Source: Alphaproteobacteria bacterium
GTDB taxonomy: Bacteria > Myxococcota_A > UBA796 > CAJQPC01
NCBI GenBank assembly: GCA_020632795.1
Contig: JACKEV010000008.1
Coordinates: forward strand, 620,001 to 684,000
DNA length: 64,000 nucleotides
Direction: 5' to 3'
The translations under genes and the position numbers were made by a program. Below, piece by piece: positions 8,633 through 17,673 of the stretch (position 1 is the stretch's first letter; the number at the start of each line of letters is the position of its first letter). The notes below the pieces were generated by a model. That model did no database searches, had not been told where the DNA came from, and worked only from the letters and a program-made list of their open reading frames with translations.

Positions 8633-9682
8633 TCAGCGTCGGCGGCGGGCCAGCAGCGCGCCGAGCAGGGCGACGAGGAGGCCCGCGGGCGCGCGGGTGG
8701 AGCCGCAGCTCCGGGGGCCCGGGACGCCGCTGCAGGCCCACGGCGCCATGACCTCCTCCAGCACGGGTTCGCAGACCGGCAGCGCGGCGCCGGGCGCGTC
8801 ATTGGGGACCGGCTCCAGGACCCCGGCGTGCCCGGCCGCGTGGACGCAGGCCGCCTCGCCGTCGGGGCAGGGCAGGCAGGTGACGCCCCACATCGGGAGG
8901 CCGGCGCAGAGCGCGTCCTCCGGGGGCGGATCCAGCCCCTCGGCCCGGCCTTCGCGCCGCCAGAGGGCCTCGCTCAGCGCCTGGTGGACCGCCTTGGCGT
9001 GGCGCAGGTCCACCTCCCCGGCGACGCTGAGCCCCGCGGCGCGCTGCAGGTCGGGGGTGAAGTGGAGCGTCAGGCTCACGTCGCGGAGCGCGGTGGGGCC
9101 GGGCTGCGTGGGCAGCTCGAACAGGGGCGTGCTCCAGCTCAAGGCGCCGCCCTCGCCGATGTCGCCGGTGGCGGTGAGCACCTCGCAGGTCCGCCCCTCC
9201 TTCTCGGAGAGCACGCGGAAGCGCGCCTCGGACCCGGTGACCTCCAGGAACTCCAGGCTGAGGCGGCCCGCCTCCTGGAAGATCACGCGCGCCCCGTCCG
9301 GCTCGAACCACGGGGGCTCGATGAGCAGGAAGCGCGCCCCGTCCAGCGCGCTGGCGTCGAACGGGGCCTCGGCCCCCCGGAGCGGCGCGGTGAACGGGAT
9401 CGTCTCGAAGATCAGGTCCGCGTCGGCTTCGATGACCAGCTCGCCCTCGGGCCAGCCGTCCGGGGCGTGCCAGGCGTAGGTCTCGCCGTCGAGGGTCAGG
9501 GGCTTCACCAGGACCGGGGCGCCCCGGGGGTCTCGCACCACCGGCTCCAGGCCGCAGGTCTCCTCCCCCCAGCGGTCCTGGGCGCAGACCTGCACCGGAT
9601 CGAAGGCGGACCAGACGTCCTCATCCAGCCAGACGCCGGGCTCCTGGCTGCAGCCGGTCAGGAGGAGGGAGAGGGTGAGCAT
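8633..9682 (-). CDS. lipoprotein with MYXO-CTERM-like tail, paralogue of the 7138-8535 gene
   Basis: A 349-residue predicted lipoprotein. The signal is MLTLSLLLTGC. The mature protein is mostly beta-strand-like, with conserved Cys pairs (QVCAQDRWGEETCG; VTCLPCPDGEAACVH). It ends in a hydrophobic helix and Arg cluster (GLLVALLGALLARRRR), with Cys residues just before it, which is the MYXO-CTERM-like pattern. It lies about 100 bases upstream of its paralogue on the same strand, so the two came from tandem duplication. The function of the family is unknown to me. Confidence 0.75.
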   Translation of the reverse strand: MLTLSLLLTGCSQEPGVWLDEDVWSAFDPVQVCAQDRWGEETCGLEPVVRDPRGAPVLVKPLTLDGETYAWHAPDGWPEGELVIEADADLIFETIPFTAPLRGAEAPFDASALDGARFLLIEPPWFEPDGARVIFQEAGRLSLEFLEVTGSEARFRVLSEKEGRTCEVLTATGDIGEGGALSWSTPLFELPTQPGPTALRDVSLTLHFTPDLQRAAGLSVAGEVDLRHAKAVHQALSEALWRREGRAEGLDPPPEDALCAGLPMWGVTCLPCPDGEAACVHAAGHAGVLEPVPNDAPGAALPVCEPVLEEVMAPWACSGVPGPRSCGSTRAPAGLLVALLGALLARRRR

Positions 9683-9702
9683 GCGGCCAGGATAGCCGAG
9701 GG

Positions 9703-10425
9703 TCACCCCCTCTGCTGCCCCACCCCGTCGAACGGCCGCGCGTCGCCGATCCGCGACTTCTCCCGGGCCAGGAAGCCCTCCAACGAGGGCCCCTCGTCGG
9801 GGTCGAACGGCTCGTCCAGCACCACGAGGTCGGTGACCCGGTCCGTGCGGAAGTTGCGGTAGTCGTCGCGCAGCTCGCACCAGGCCGCCAGCGTGCGCAC
9901 CTGGCCCCAGAAGTAGAGGCCCAGGGGTCGGACCTGCCGCGCGCTGGGCTCGCCGCGCTGGTTCTCGTAGGCGAACCGGACCTTTCGGCGCTCGGAGATC
10001 GCCCGGCGCAGCAGGGCCACCTGGTCGGAGTCCTGGGGGGACCCGAAGTGGGGCGCGAAGAGCTGGGTGTCCAGCAGCACCCGGCGCAGGGGCGCCGGCA
10101 GCACGGCCTCGATCTTGGCCATCGCGGCGCGGGCGGCCTCGGCGAGCTGGGCGTCGGCCCGCGCCTCGACCAGGCGCGCCCCCAGCACCAGGGCCTCGAT
10201 CTGCTCGGAGGTGAAGGTCAGCGGCGGCAGCTCGAAGCCGCGCCGGAGCTGGTAGCCCACCCCCGCCTCGCCCCGGATGGGCACATCCGACTCCATCAGG
10301 TCGCGGATGTCCCGGTAGATGGTCCGCTTGGACACGCCCAGCTCCTCCGCCATGTCCTCGGCGGTGACGAGCCCCCGGGTGCGGAGGAGCTGGACGATGC
10401 GGAACAGGCGGTCGGCGCGGCGCAT
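9703..10425 (-). CDS. YafY/PafC-type HTH-WYL transcriptional regulator
   Basis: A 240-residue DNA-binding regulator. Residues 1-60 are a winged HTH (RLFRIVQLLRTRGLVTAEDM, then LGVSKRTIYRDIRDL). Residues about 130-205 are a WYL domain, with FAYENQRGEPSARQVRPLGL and the YFWGQVRTLAAWCE strand. Such proteins bind DNA and sense ligands or nucleic acids through WYL. The gene follows the VOC gene on the same strand after 51 bases, so it probably regulates that small operon and itself. Palindromic sites lie upstream at 10901-10963. I chose ATG 10425 because the family N-terminus MRRADRLF begins there. Confidence 0.88.
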   Translation of the reverse strand: MRRADRLFRIVQLLRTRGLVTAEDMAEELGVSKRTIYRDIRDLMESDVPIRGEAGVGYQLRRGFELPPLTFTSEQIEALVLGARLVEARADAQLAEAARAAMAKIEAVLPAPLRRVLLDTQLFAPHFGSPQDSDQVALLRRAISERRKVRFAYENQRGEPSARQVRPLGLYFWGQVRTLAAWCELRDDYRNFRTDRVTDLVVLDEPFDPDEGPSLEGFLAREKSRIGDARPFDGVGQQRG

Positions 10426-10476
10426 GACTCCTTCTATCTCGATGTCCGGGCGTCCGGCCCGCGCCGACGCCACGGC

Positions 10477-10830
10477 TCAGGCCGTCGCGGGCTGGACGAC
10501 GCCCACCGCGTGCCCCTCGGGATCCGCGAGGATGGCGATGGTGGTCTTGTCGGGCAGCGCCCGCGCCGGCATCACCACGGCGCCGCCCAGCGCGGTGGCC
10601 TGGGCCAGCGTGGCCTCGATGTCGTCGGTCTGCACGTAGAAGGTGACCCAGCCCCGACCCTGGGGGGCCTGCCCGACGCCGCCGGGGATGCCGGTGTCGT
10701 CGCACTTCGTGGTGCCGTAGTTCAGGCCCTCGAGGACGTTGAAGTTCCAGTTGAACAGCTCGCTGTAGAAGCCGCGCAGCGCGTCGGCGTTCTCGCCCAT
10801 GATCTCGAACCAGGTGACAGGCTTGGCCAT
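10477..10830 (-). CDS. VOC (glyoxalase/bleomycin-resistance-like) family protein
   Basis: A 117-residue single-domain VOC protein, starting MAKPVTWFEIMGENADALR. The order FYSELFNWNF, WVTFYVQTDDIEATLAQA and ILADPEGHAVGVVQPA is typical of the PhnB/glyoxalase-like group, with the DPEGH motif near the end. These small proteins form dimers and often bind a metal or small molecule. Substrate is not evident. It is followed by the WYL regulator gene, which may control it. A purine-rich ribosome-binding stretch lies upstream of ATG 10830. Confidence 0.88.
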   Translation of the reverse strand: MAKPVTWFEIMGENADALRGFYSELFNWNFNVLEGLNYGTTKCDDTGIPGGVGQAPQGRGWVTFYVQTDDIEATLAQATALGGAVVMPARALPDKTTIAILADPEGHAVGVVQPATA

Positions 10831-10900
10831 GATGATGCTCCTTGTGGAGGGGTTGGTGTCGCCCGCGTCGCTGCGGGGTGATGACAATGTAGGGCCCCCC

Positions 10901-10963
10901 TGCTGACAGCATTGTGTCACCAGGAGCCCACAGGACGGGGGATGCTGACAGCCTCCTGTCAGC
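10901..10963. promoter_or_regulatory. operator-like repeats upstream of the VOC-WYL operon
   Basis: A perfect 8-base inverted repeat, GCTGACAG-4-CTGTCAGC, lies at 10944-10963. A related element, TGCTGACAGCATTGTGTCACC, lies at 10901-10921 and shares TGCTGACAG. Both are within 140 bases upstream of the VOC start. They are plausible binding sites for the WYL regulator encoded two genes down, which is inference. Confidence 0.5.
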
Positions 10964-11065
10964 AGCGGGACACCTGGCCTTGCAGGGGGTGTGGGCGCCG
11001 GGGGTGCGGCCCCGCCGGCCAGCGGCTAACCTCAGCCGGAGCGTCTCTCTTCTCAGGATGTGCCC

Positions 11066-12127
11066 ATGATCTCCCCGCTGCTGCTGTGCATGACGCTGGC
11101 CACGCCCGCCCTCGCCCAGGACCCTCCTGCGGAGGCGCCGGCCGAGGCCGCTCCGGCTGAGACGCCTGAGACCCCCGCCGCCGAGGCGCAGCCCGCAGCG
11201 GGCGTGGGGCAGGCCCCTGCCGCCGCCCAGGGCGAGGTGGGCGTCGACTCCGTCGAGGGAGAAGGCGAGGAAGAGGGCGAGGCCGTCGAGTCCGTCGAGG
11301 GGGAGGGCGAGGAGGAGGCCGAGGAGCCCCCCGCGGCGCCGCCCCCGCCGGAGCCTGCGGCCATCGGCCCCGGCGGCGAGGCGTACATGCTGCCGGTGCC
11401 CGCGGACGTGATGCGCCGCTACCGCAAGCTGCGCCTGGAGGTGGTCGACGGCGCCGACGAGGTCTGGGAGGTCCGCGACGGCCAGGGCTATGTGCTCGAC
11501 ACCCACACCTTCGCCCAGCTCACCAACGACCTGGACACCCGCAACCAGCTCGACGAGGACCGCCAGAAGGGCAAGCGCAACGCCGCCATCGTGGCGGGCG
11601 TCGGCGCGGCGCTGTGCGTCTCCTCCATCATCCCCATCGCGCGCATCCAGGACGCCCAGGGCCCCGACCGCCAGGAGTACTTCCTCAACCCCTCCGACTT
11701 CGAGAGCGAGGAGGCCTACCTGGCTGCCCAGTCCGACGCCGACGCCCGCTACGAGCTGGCCCTGGGCAACCACCGCACCATCGAGGGCCGCAACGAGGAC
11801 CGTCGGTGGACCTCGCTGCTGCTGGTCTCGGCGGGCACCCTGACCCTCGCGGTCACGCCCATCCCCTTCGAATACGCCGTGCAGCAGCAGCGCGAGCTGA
11901 CCCGCTACTACACCCGCGACGAGGCGAACCAACGGGTCGAGGCCTACAACCACGCGGTGCGCGCCCGCCTGGGCATGCCTGAGCCGGTCGATCCCCCCGA
12001 AGAGGCCCCGGCGGAGGGCGCCGCGGCGCCCGAGGAGCAGGAGGCCCGGGCGCTGCCCGTGCTCGACCGGACGAACCTCCAGCCGGTGGTGGGCGTGGGC
12101 TTCGTGGGGATCCGCGGGACGTTCTGA
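11066..12127 (+). CDS. exported Ala/Pro/Glu-rich protein with two membrane helices
   Basis: A 353-residue protein with a signal peptide (MISPLLLCMTLATPALA) followed by a long low-complexity Ala-Pro-Glu-Gly region to about residue 105. A globular segment follows (DVMRRYRKLRLEVVDG). Two hydrophobic helices come next (AAIVAGVGAALCVSSIIP and WTSLLLVSAGTLTLAVTPIP), with a helical loop between. A second Glu/Ala-rich part leads to a C-terminal strand, VVGVGFVGIRGTF, that could end a membrane-inserted region. No family is recognised. ATG 11066 is preferred to the in-frame GTG at 11060. Confidence 0.7.
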   Translation: MISPLLLCMTLATPALAQDPPAEAPAEAAPAETPETPAAEAQPAAGVGQAPAAAQGEVGVDSVEGEGEEEGEAVESVEGEGEEEAEEPPAAPPPPEPAAIGPGGEAYMLPVPADVMRRYRKLRLEVVDGADEVWEVRDGQGYVLDTHTFAQLTNDLDTRNQLDEDRQKGKRNAAIVAGVGAALCVSSIIPIARIQDAQGPDRQEYFLNPSDFESEEAYLAAQSDADARYELALGNHRTIEGRNEDRRWTSLLLVSAGTLTLAVTPIPFEYAVQQQRELTRYYTRDEANQRVEAYNHAVRARLGMPEPVDPPEEAPAEGAAAPEEQEARALPVLDRTNLQPVVGVGFVGIRGTF

Positions 12128-12132
12128 GGGGT

Positions 12133-15100
12133 CTACCGCAGGCTGCCCCGCAGCGTCCGCGCCACCCGCAGCAGCAGCGACAGCTCGGCGTCCACGTCCG
12201 CGTCGGTGAGGCGGCGCTGGGCGCCGACCGCGAACCAGGCGACCAGGGCGACCTCGGGGGCGTTGGGGTCGACGCCGTCCAGCCAGGGCGGCGCCCCCCG
12301 CTCCATCCACCCGTCGAGCAGCGTGTCGCCCCGGTCGTCGTCGGTCTGGGCGCGGTGGGCCTTCACGATGGCCTCGACGGCGCGCACCCGGGCCTGGACC
12401 TGCGCCTGCGCCTCCAGGCGCGCGGCCTCGGCTTTGGCGGCCTCGGCCTCGGCGGCGCGGCGGGCGGTCTCCTCCTCCCGCTCCCGGGCGCGCTTCTCGA
12501 CGGCGGCCTGCCTGCGGGCGGCTTCGGCCTGGTCCTCGGCCTTTCGGGTGGGCAGGTGGACCAGGGCCAGGCTGCCCCCGAGGACGTCGACGAGCTGGGC
12601 GCGCAGGTCGTAGCGCAGGGCGAGGGTCAGGCGGTCGCCGGCGTCGTCGGGGTCGGCCTCGCCCGCCTCGGCCCACAAGAGCGAGCGGTGCTGCTTCAGC
12701 TCATCCCGGATGGCCCCCAGGGTCACCGGGCGGCCCCGAAGGTCCAGGAACGGGGCCAGCTCGGCCAGGTGCTTCTCCTCGGCAAGCAGCTTGCCGATGG
12801 GGCGGCCCTGCTTGATCCGGATGACCCGGGCCAGCAGGGACAGGCGCCCGGGGTCTCCGCTGCCCGCCTCCCGGTGGAGCAGGGTGCGGGTGCCCTCGTC
12901 CAGCAGGGCCTCGGCGACGGCGGGGAGCTGGACCGTCGTGAAGGCGGTGTCTGTATCGAATGATCCGTCCACCCAGCCGTTCAGCCCGGGGAAGCTGGCG
13001 CTCCGGCGCTCGGCGAGCACGCCGTCCACCAGCAGGGCGAGCCTGGAGACGTCCGGGTCGTCCAGCCAGAGCACCACCTCGACGCCGTCCCGGGAGAGGC
13101 GCACCTGGTGCTCCACCCAGGAGGGCACCTGCTTGAGGTGGGGGGCTGTGTTGCGCCGGAGGCTGCCCTGGCTCTCGGCGAGCAGCTCGTCGTCCGCGAC
13201 GACGACCGTGAACCCCCGATCCATCCAGGCGCGCTCCTCCGGGGTCAGCGGCCAGAACGGGGAGCGCCCGGGCAGCGGGGTGCCGGTCCGGCCCGGCTGC
13301 ACCGCCCGGATGGGCTGGTGGGCGGCCATGTCCCGCAGGGAGCCCAGCCGGCCGGTGGAGGTGCGGAACAGGGGCAGCGCGGCCAGAGCGCCGATCAAGC
13401 CCTCGGCGTCGTCCGCGACGGCGGCCCGCAGAGGCGCGCGGCGGGGGGTCATCGCCATGAGCGCGCGCACCAGCAGCGGGCGGTTGTGGTCGTCGGGCTT
13501 GTCACACAGAGCCTTCAGGGTCTCGCGGGCCTGCAAGGACAGGTGCCGCAGCAGGGTGCGGCGGGCCCCGTCGGCGACGACGCCCTCCAGCAGCGGCTTG
13601 GGGGTCAGGGCCTCGTCCTGGACCCAGCCGATCACGGGCACCGGGGCGTCGACCTCCAGGGTGTCCAGCTTGAGGCCGCCCATCACGACCTCCACCAGCC
13701 CGGTGGCGGTGCGGAACGGCAGGGCGACGTTCCCGGTGCGCTTGCCGCTCAGCGCCAGGGGCTCACCGAAGACCTCCAGGCCCCGGCGGGGCAGGCCGTC
13801 GAGCAGCCGCTCGAACCGGGCGTCCAGGGGCAGCACCTTGACCTTGGCGCCCAGCGCGCGGCGCAGGGCGGTGTCCGCGACCACGGGCGCGGTGGGGTTG
13901 GGGAAGGTCGCGGTCAGCATGCGGGGGTTGGCGTAGATCACGCCCACCGCGCCGTCCCGGCGCTCCCGCTTCTTCAGCTCCGCGAGGGAGGCCTGACCGC
14001 CGCCCAGCAGCGGGAAGAGGTTCAGCTCCTCGACCTTGCCCGGGTCCGGCGCATTCAGCACATACTGGCGGGCCACCTCGATGACCTCGGGGGTCTGTAT
14101 GTGGATGGCCGTGCGCACCGCGAGGTCCCGGGCCCGGGAGGAAATTGTATCACATAAGGTCCGCCAGGGCACGCCCTCGCGGACGGTCTCCAGGGCGGGG
14201 TCGGCCTTGACGGCGGCCCCCGTCACGATGGCCTCGACCGCCACCGGGAAGTCGAGCTGCACCTTGCGCAGGGGGATGCCCTCGAACAGCGGGGTGATGG
14301 TCAGGCCCGGGCGGCCCTCCACCAGACCCAGCTCGCCGCGCCCGCCGCCGGCCTCGAAGGGCTCCCGGGCCAGGGTGGCGTGGGTCAGCACCGGCTCCAC
14401 CCGCTGGACGCTGGCCAGGCGCCGCTGGGCCGCACGCCAGGCCTCCAGGTGGGCCTTGCCGTCGGGCACCGTGCGACTCAACACCGCCTTGACCAGGTCG
14501 GCGACGCCGGGCTCGTCCAGGATGTACCACGGGGTGTCCGAGGGCCCCTCGGGGGTGTCCGGGGGCAGGAGCCGGGGGGACTCGCTCGCCGCCGCCAGCA
14601 GGGCGTCGGCGGTGACGGTGGCGCCGTCGATGCGGCGGAGCAGGGGCAGCGCGCCCAGCAGCTCCTTGAGCCGCGCGCGACCGGAGGTCTGCCAGTTGGC
14701 GTCCCACGCCAGCGCCACCAGGCGGCGCCAGCTCGGGATGTGGTGGGGCGGGGCGACCGCGGGATCGGCCAGGGCGGCCTCCACCAGCGCCGGGAGCGTC
14801 CGCCGGGCCTGCTTGAGCAGCCCCGTCAGCCGCGGGGAGTTGATCACGTTGTCGAGGTTCTGGGTGGGCTGGAACGCCTTGCCCTCGACGATCACGGTCC
14901 CGCCCAGCTCGCTTTTGCGCACCCGGGTGGCCAGCACGCGCTGGTGCCAGATGCCGACGACGCGGGCCTGGCCCAGCAGCTCCGGGTCGATCGGCAGGAG
15001 GACCTCCCCGGTCCAGTCGCCGCCGTGGACCGGCTTGCGGGCCATCGCCGGGGGCTGCTCGTACACCGGACGCTGGAAGTACTGCTCCATGACGTGCCGG

Positions 15101-17673
15101 GCCTGCATGATGTCGGCGTCCCGGACGCGGACGTCGCCCTTGCCGAAGGCCTGCACCAGCGCCATCGCCCCGGGCATGAGGCGGACCACCTCGTCGAAGC
15201 CGGGGGTGGGCCCCGGGTCCTCCGAGGCGACCTGAAGGCGGGCGTCGCCCTTGCTGCGCTCCGTGGTGAAGCGCAGCAGGTCGCCCAGGGTGAAGTTGGA
15301 GCCGTCCGCGCGGCGCCCGATGGGCCGCGCCCGCGCCGCGCCCGGGATGCCCTTCTCCAGCTCGGGGCGGGTCAGCCAGGTGACGATGACCGAGGGCACG
15401 CCGGCCGGGTGACTGTGCCACACCTTGAGGGCCAGGTCGTTGACGTGGGCGCTCAGGGCCTCTGTGATGCGCTCCAGCTCGCCAGGCTCCAGGGCGTCGT
15501 GCGCCAGGGAGACCCGGGCGTCGGGCACGTCGATCTCGCCGAACACGCCGGGCAGGGTGGGGGCGAGGGGGTAGAGGCCCACCGGGATACCCGCCCGCAG
15601 CACGTCGACGGTGGCCGCGCCCTCGCCGGCCATCAGGCGCCAGCCCAGCTCACCCCGTACGGTCTTGCTCTCAAACCTGTGCACGACCTCGGCCGCGCCC
15701 CGCAGCCGGGGGGGCCGGGGGCCGAGGGCCATGCGGCGGGCCCGCTCGATGCGGTCGTGGATGGCCGGACCGCCATCGACCAGGATGTCCGGCAGCAGCT
15801 TGAGCCAGCGCCGGCCCTGCTCGTGGGGCAGCAGCACGACCCGCTCGGCGACGTCCCGGGGGCAGGCGTCGGGCAGGGCCTCCAGGATCCAGAACGGCTC
15901 CTCGTCCCGCAGCAGCTCGCCCAGGCTCAGGCGCCCGCCGGCGCCGCGGGGGAGCAGGGGCACGGCCAGCAGGTCGTCCCCCAGAATGGTCATCAGGGCG
16001 CGCCGGGGGCGCTTTCGCATGGCCTTGGTGCGGCGGTGGACGATCCCCTGGACGGCCTCCAGGACCTGGGCCTGCTGGTCGGGGGTGTGGGCGCGGCGGG
16101 CCTCATCCAGCACGAAGGCGTCGGTCTCCTCGCGCAGCGCGTCGGCCGCCCCGCGGAACGTGTCGTCCACCAGCACCCGGGTGAACCGGGTGTCGGTCGT
16201 GAAGCCGGGGTGGTCGAGCACCGCGTCCAGGCACAGCCCGGGGGTGGTGAGGTCGTGGTCCCCCACGACGCGCCCGTCCAGGCTCAGGCGCACCCGGGTG
16301 ACGTCGGGCTTTGTGTTCTTTCGGGGCCAGCTCACCGCCCCGCGCACGCCGTCGCGGTGGAAGCGGCGCTGGGCGCGGCCGTCGTGGAACCAGGGCTCCG
16401 AGCGCACCGCCTCGGCCCGGCGGCGGCGCCCCTCGGCGCGGTCGGTCAGCATCGGGGTGTGGTCGACGAGGTCGGCCCGCAGGCTGCGCAGCAGCTCGAC
16501 CAGCTTCACATCGAACACGATCAGGTCGTCCCCCGGATCCGCCACGAGCAGCTCGGTGGTGCCGGGGGGGGAGGGCAGCTCCAGCAGCGCCTTCGCGCTC
16601 CAGACCCGCCCGCTGAGGTCCGCCACCAGCGGCAGCTCGGCCAGCGGCCCCAGAGGCACCGTGCGGAGCTGCATGCGCCGCACCGCGTGGGGGAGCAGGC
16701 GCTGGAGCAGCTCGTGGGTGGTGGCGGTGTAGGAGAACGCGGTGCGCTCCCCGGCGCCCCGCCAGCGCTGGGGCTCGTCCTCGGGGGGGGCGGAGAGGCC
16801 GGCGCGCAGCAGCGCGTCGATGCGGCTGTGCAGGGCGTCGGCGCACTGGTTCCACCGTGCGTCATGCACCACCCGGGAGCGGGAGGCGTTCAGCCGCAGG
16901 GCGTCGTCCTGGTACCAGCCGGTCACCGCGAAGTCCCCGAGGGGGATGTTCAGGTGCCCCACCACGAGGCCATGCCGCACGACGTCGACGCCCTCGTCCA
17001 GGGCGGCGGGCACCACCCACAGCCCGCCGCTGCGGTCCCCGTCGACCCCGATCCAGCGCAGCGCTGAAGCCGATGGCTCGGGCGTCGTGGGGATGCGCGC
17101 GCCGTTGATCTCGATGGGCACGGGGAAGCGGCGCGCCGCCCCCCTCACGAGCTGGGCCTCGGCGGGCTCACGGAAGGCGAGGGCGAGGGCCTCGGCGAAG
17201 GTGGTGGAGGTCAGCCGCTCCCGGACGTGGCAGCGCACGCCGTCGACCGCCTCCTTCAGGGGGGCGTGGCGGGTCTCGGAGGGGTCCTTCACGTCGAGCC
17301 GGAGGGCGGTGTCCCCGTCGCCGCAGTCCACCATCGTCCAGCGGGGGTCCAGGCCCAGGGCGCCGATGACGCCGACGGCGAGGTGCTGGAGCATGGCGCC
17401 GCGCGCGGTCGTGGGCTCGCCCCACAGGTGGTCGAACAGGCTGTCCAGCTCCGCGCCCGTGGGGGTGAGGCCGGTCCAGGACAGCACACAGTCGTCGCTG
17501 TCGTTGACGACGGTGACCTTGTCGGTGCCGGCGCAGGCGGCGGCGGCCAGCCACTCCAGCACGTAGCGGTGGGGGTCCTCGAGCTGGAAGCGCTCCATCT
17601 TCTCCAGCGCGCGGCGCCGGTCGACCCGGAAGCGGCCCTTGGAGAGGACCTGGCCCTGGGGTTCGTCGCTCAC
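12133..17673 (-). CDS. giant protein (1846 aa) paired with Hsp90-like ATPase
   Basis: A very large soluble protein, start GTG 17673, overlapping the stop of the Hsp90-like gene by 4 bases. The N-terminal region (about residues 10-110: RRRALEKMERFQLEDPHRYV, then VTVVNDSDDCVLSW) looks like a degenerate GHKL/Hsp90-type ATPase fold. In myxobacterial relatives that segment reads as a helix followed by an ATP-lid-like strand pair, but clear Asn and Gly motifs are missing here. The remaining 1700 residues are alternating helical and strand segments without known motifs. The last 150 residues hold a charged Ala/Glu/Arg coiled coil (AVEKRAREREEETARRAAEA). No signal or membrane segment is seen. The pairing suggests a chaperone-like or conflict-related complex; this is inference. 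Confidence 0.72.
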   Translation of the reverse strand: MSDEPQGQVLSKGRFRVDRRRALEKMERFQLEDPHRYVLEWLAAAACAGTDKVTVVNDSDDCVLSWTGLTPTGAELDSLFDHLWGEPTTARGAMLQHLAVGVIGALGLDPRWTMVDCGDGDTALRLDVKDPSETRHAPLKEAVDGVRCHVRERLTSTTFAEALALAFREPAEAQLVRGAARRFPVPIEINGARIPTTPEPSASALRWIGVDGDRSGGLWVVPAALDEGVDVVRHGLVVGHLNIPLGDFAVTGWYQDDALRLNASRSRVVHDARWNQCADALHSRIDALLRAGLSAPPEDEPQRWRGAGERTAFSYTATTHELLQRLLPHAVRRMQLRTVPLGPLAELPLVADLSGRVWSAKALLELPSPPGTTELLVADPGDDLIVFDVKLVELLRSLRADLVDHTPMLTDRAEGRRRRAEAVRSEPWFHDGRAQRRFHRDGVRGAVSWPRKNTKPDVTRVRLSLDGRVVGDHDLTTPGLCLDAVLDHPGFTTDTRFTRVLVDDTFRGAADALREETDAFVLDEARRAHTPDQQAQVLEAVQGIVHRRTKAMRKRPRRALMTILGDDLLAVPLLPRGAGGRLSLGELLRDEEPFWILEALPDACPRDVAERVVLLPHEQGRRWLKLLPDILVDGGPAIHDRIERARRMALGPRPPRLRGAAEVVHRFESKTVRGELGWRLMAGEGAATVDVLRAGIPVGLYPLAPTLPGVFGEIDVPDARVSLAHDALEPGELERITEALSAHVNDLALKVWHSHPAGVPSVIVTWLTRPELEKGIPGAARARPIGRRADGSNFTLGDLLRFTTERSKGDARLQVASEDPGPTPGFDEVVRLMPGAMALVQAFGKGDVRVRDADIMQARHVMEQYFQRPVYEQPPAMARKPVHGGDWTGEVLLPIDPELLGQARVVGIWHQRVLATRVRKSELGGTVIVEGKAFQPTQNLDNVINSPRLTGLLKQARRTLPALVEAALADPAVAPPHHIPSWRRLVALAWDANWQTSGRARLKELLGALPLLRRIDGATVTADALLAAASESPRLLPPDTPEGPSDTPWYILDEPGVADLVKAVLSRTVPDGKAHLEAWRAAQRRLASVQRVEPVLTHATLAREPFEAGGGRGELGLVEGRPGLTITPLFEGIPLRKVQLDFPVAVEAIVTGAAVKADPALETVREGVPWRTLCDTISSRARDLAVRTAIHIQTPEVIEVARQYVLNAPDPGKVEELNLFPLLGGGQASLAELKKRERRDGAVGVIYANPRMLTATFPNPTAPVVADTALRRALGAKVKVLPLDARFERLLDGLPRRGLEVFGEPLALSGKRTGNVALPFRTATGLVEVVMGGLKLDTLEVDAPVPVIGWVQDEALTPKPLLEGVVADGARRTLLRHLSLQARETLKALCDKPDDHNRPLLVRALMAMTPRRAPLRAAVADDAEGLIGALAALPLFRTSTGRLGSLRDMAAHQPIRAVQPGRTGTPLPGRSPFWPLTPEERAWMDRGFTVVVADDELLAESQGSLRRNTAPHLKQVPSWVEHQVRLSRDGVEVVLWLDDPDVSRLALLVDGVLAERRSASFPGLNGWVDGSFDTDTAFTTVQLPAVAEALLDEGTRTLLHREAGSGDPGRLSLLARVIRIKQGRPIGKLLAEEKHLAELAPFLDLRGRPVTLGAIRDELKQHRSLLWAEAGEADPDDAGDRLTLALRYDLRAQLVDVLGGSLALVHLPTRKAEDQAEAARRQAAVEKRAREREEETARRAAEAEAAKAEAARLEAQAQVQARVRAVEAIVKAHRAQTDDDRGDTLLDGWMERGAPPWLDGVDPNAPEVALVAWFAVGAQRRLTDADVDAELSLLLRVARTLRGSLR

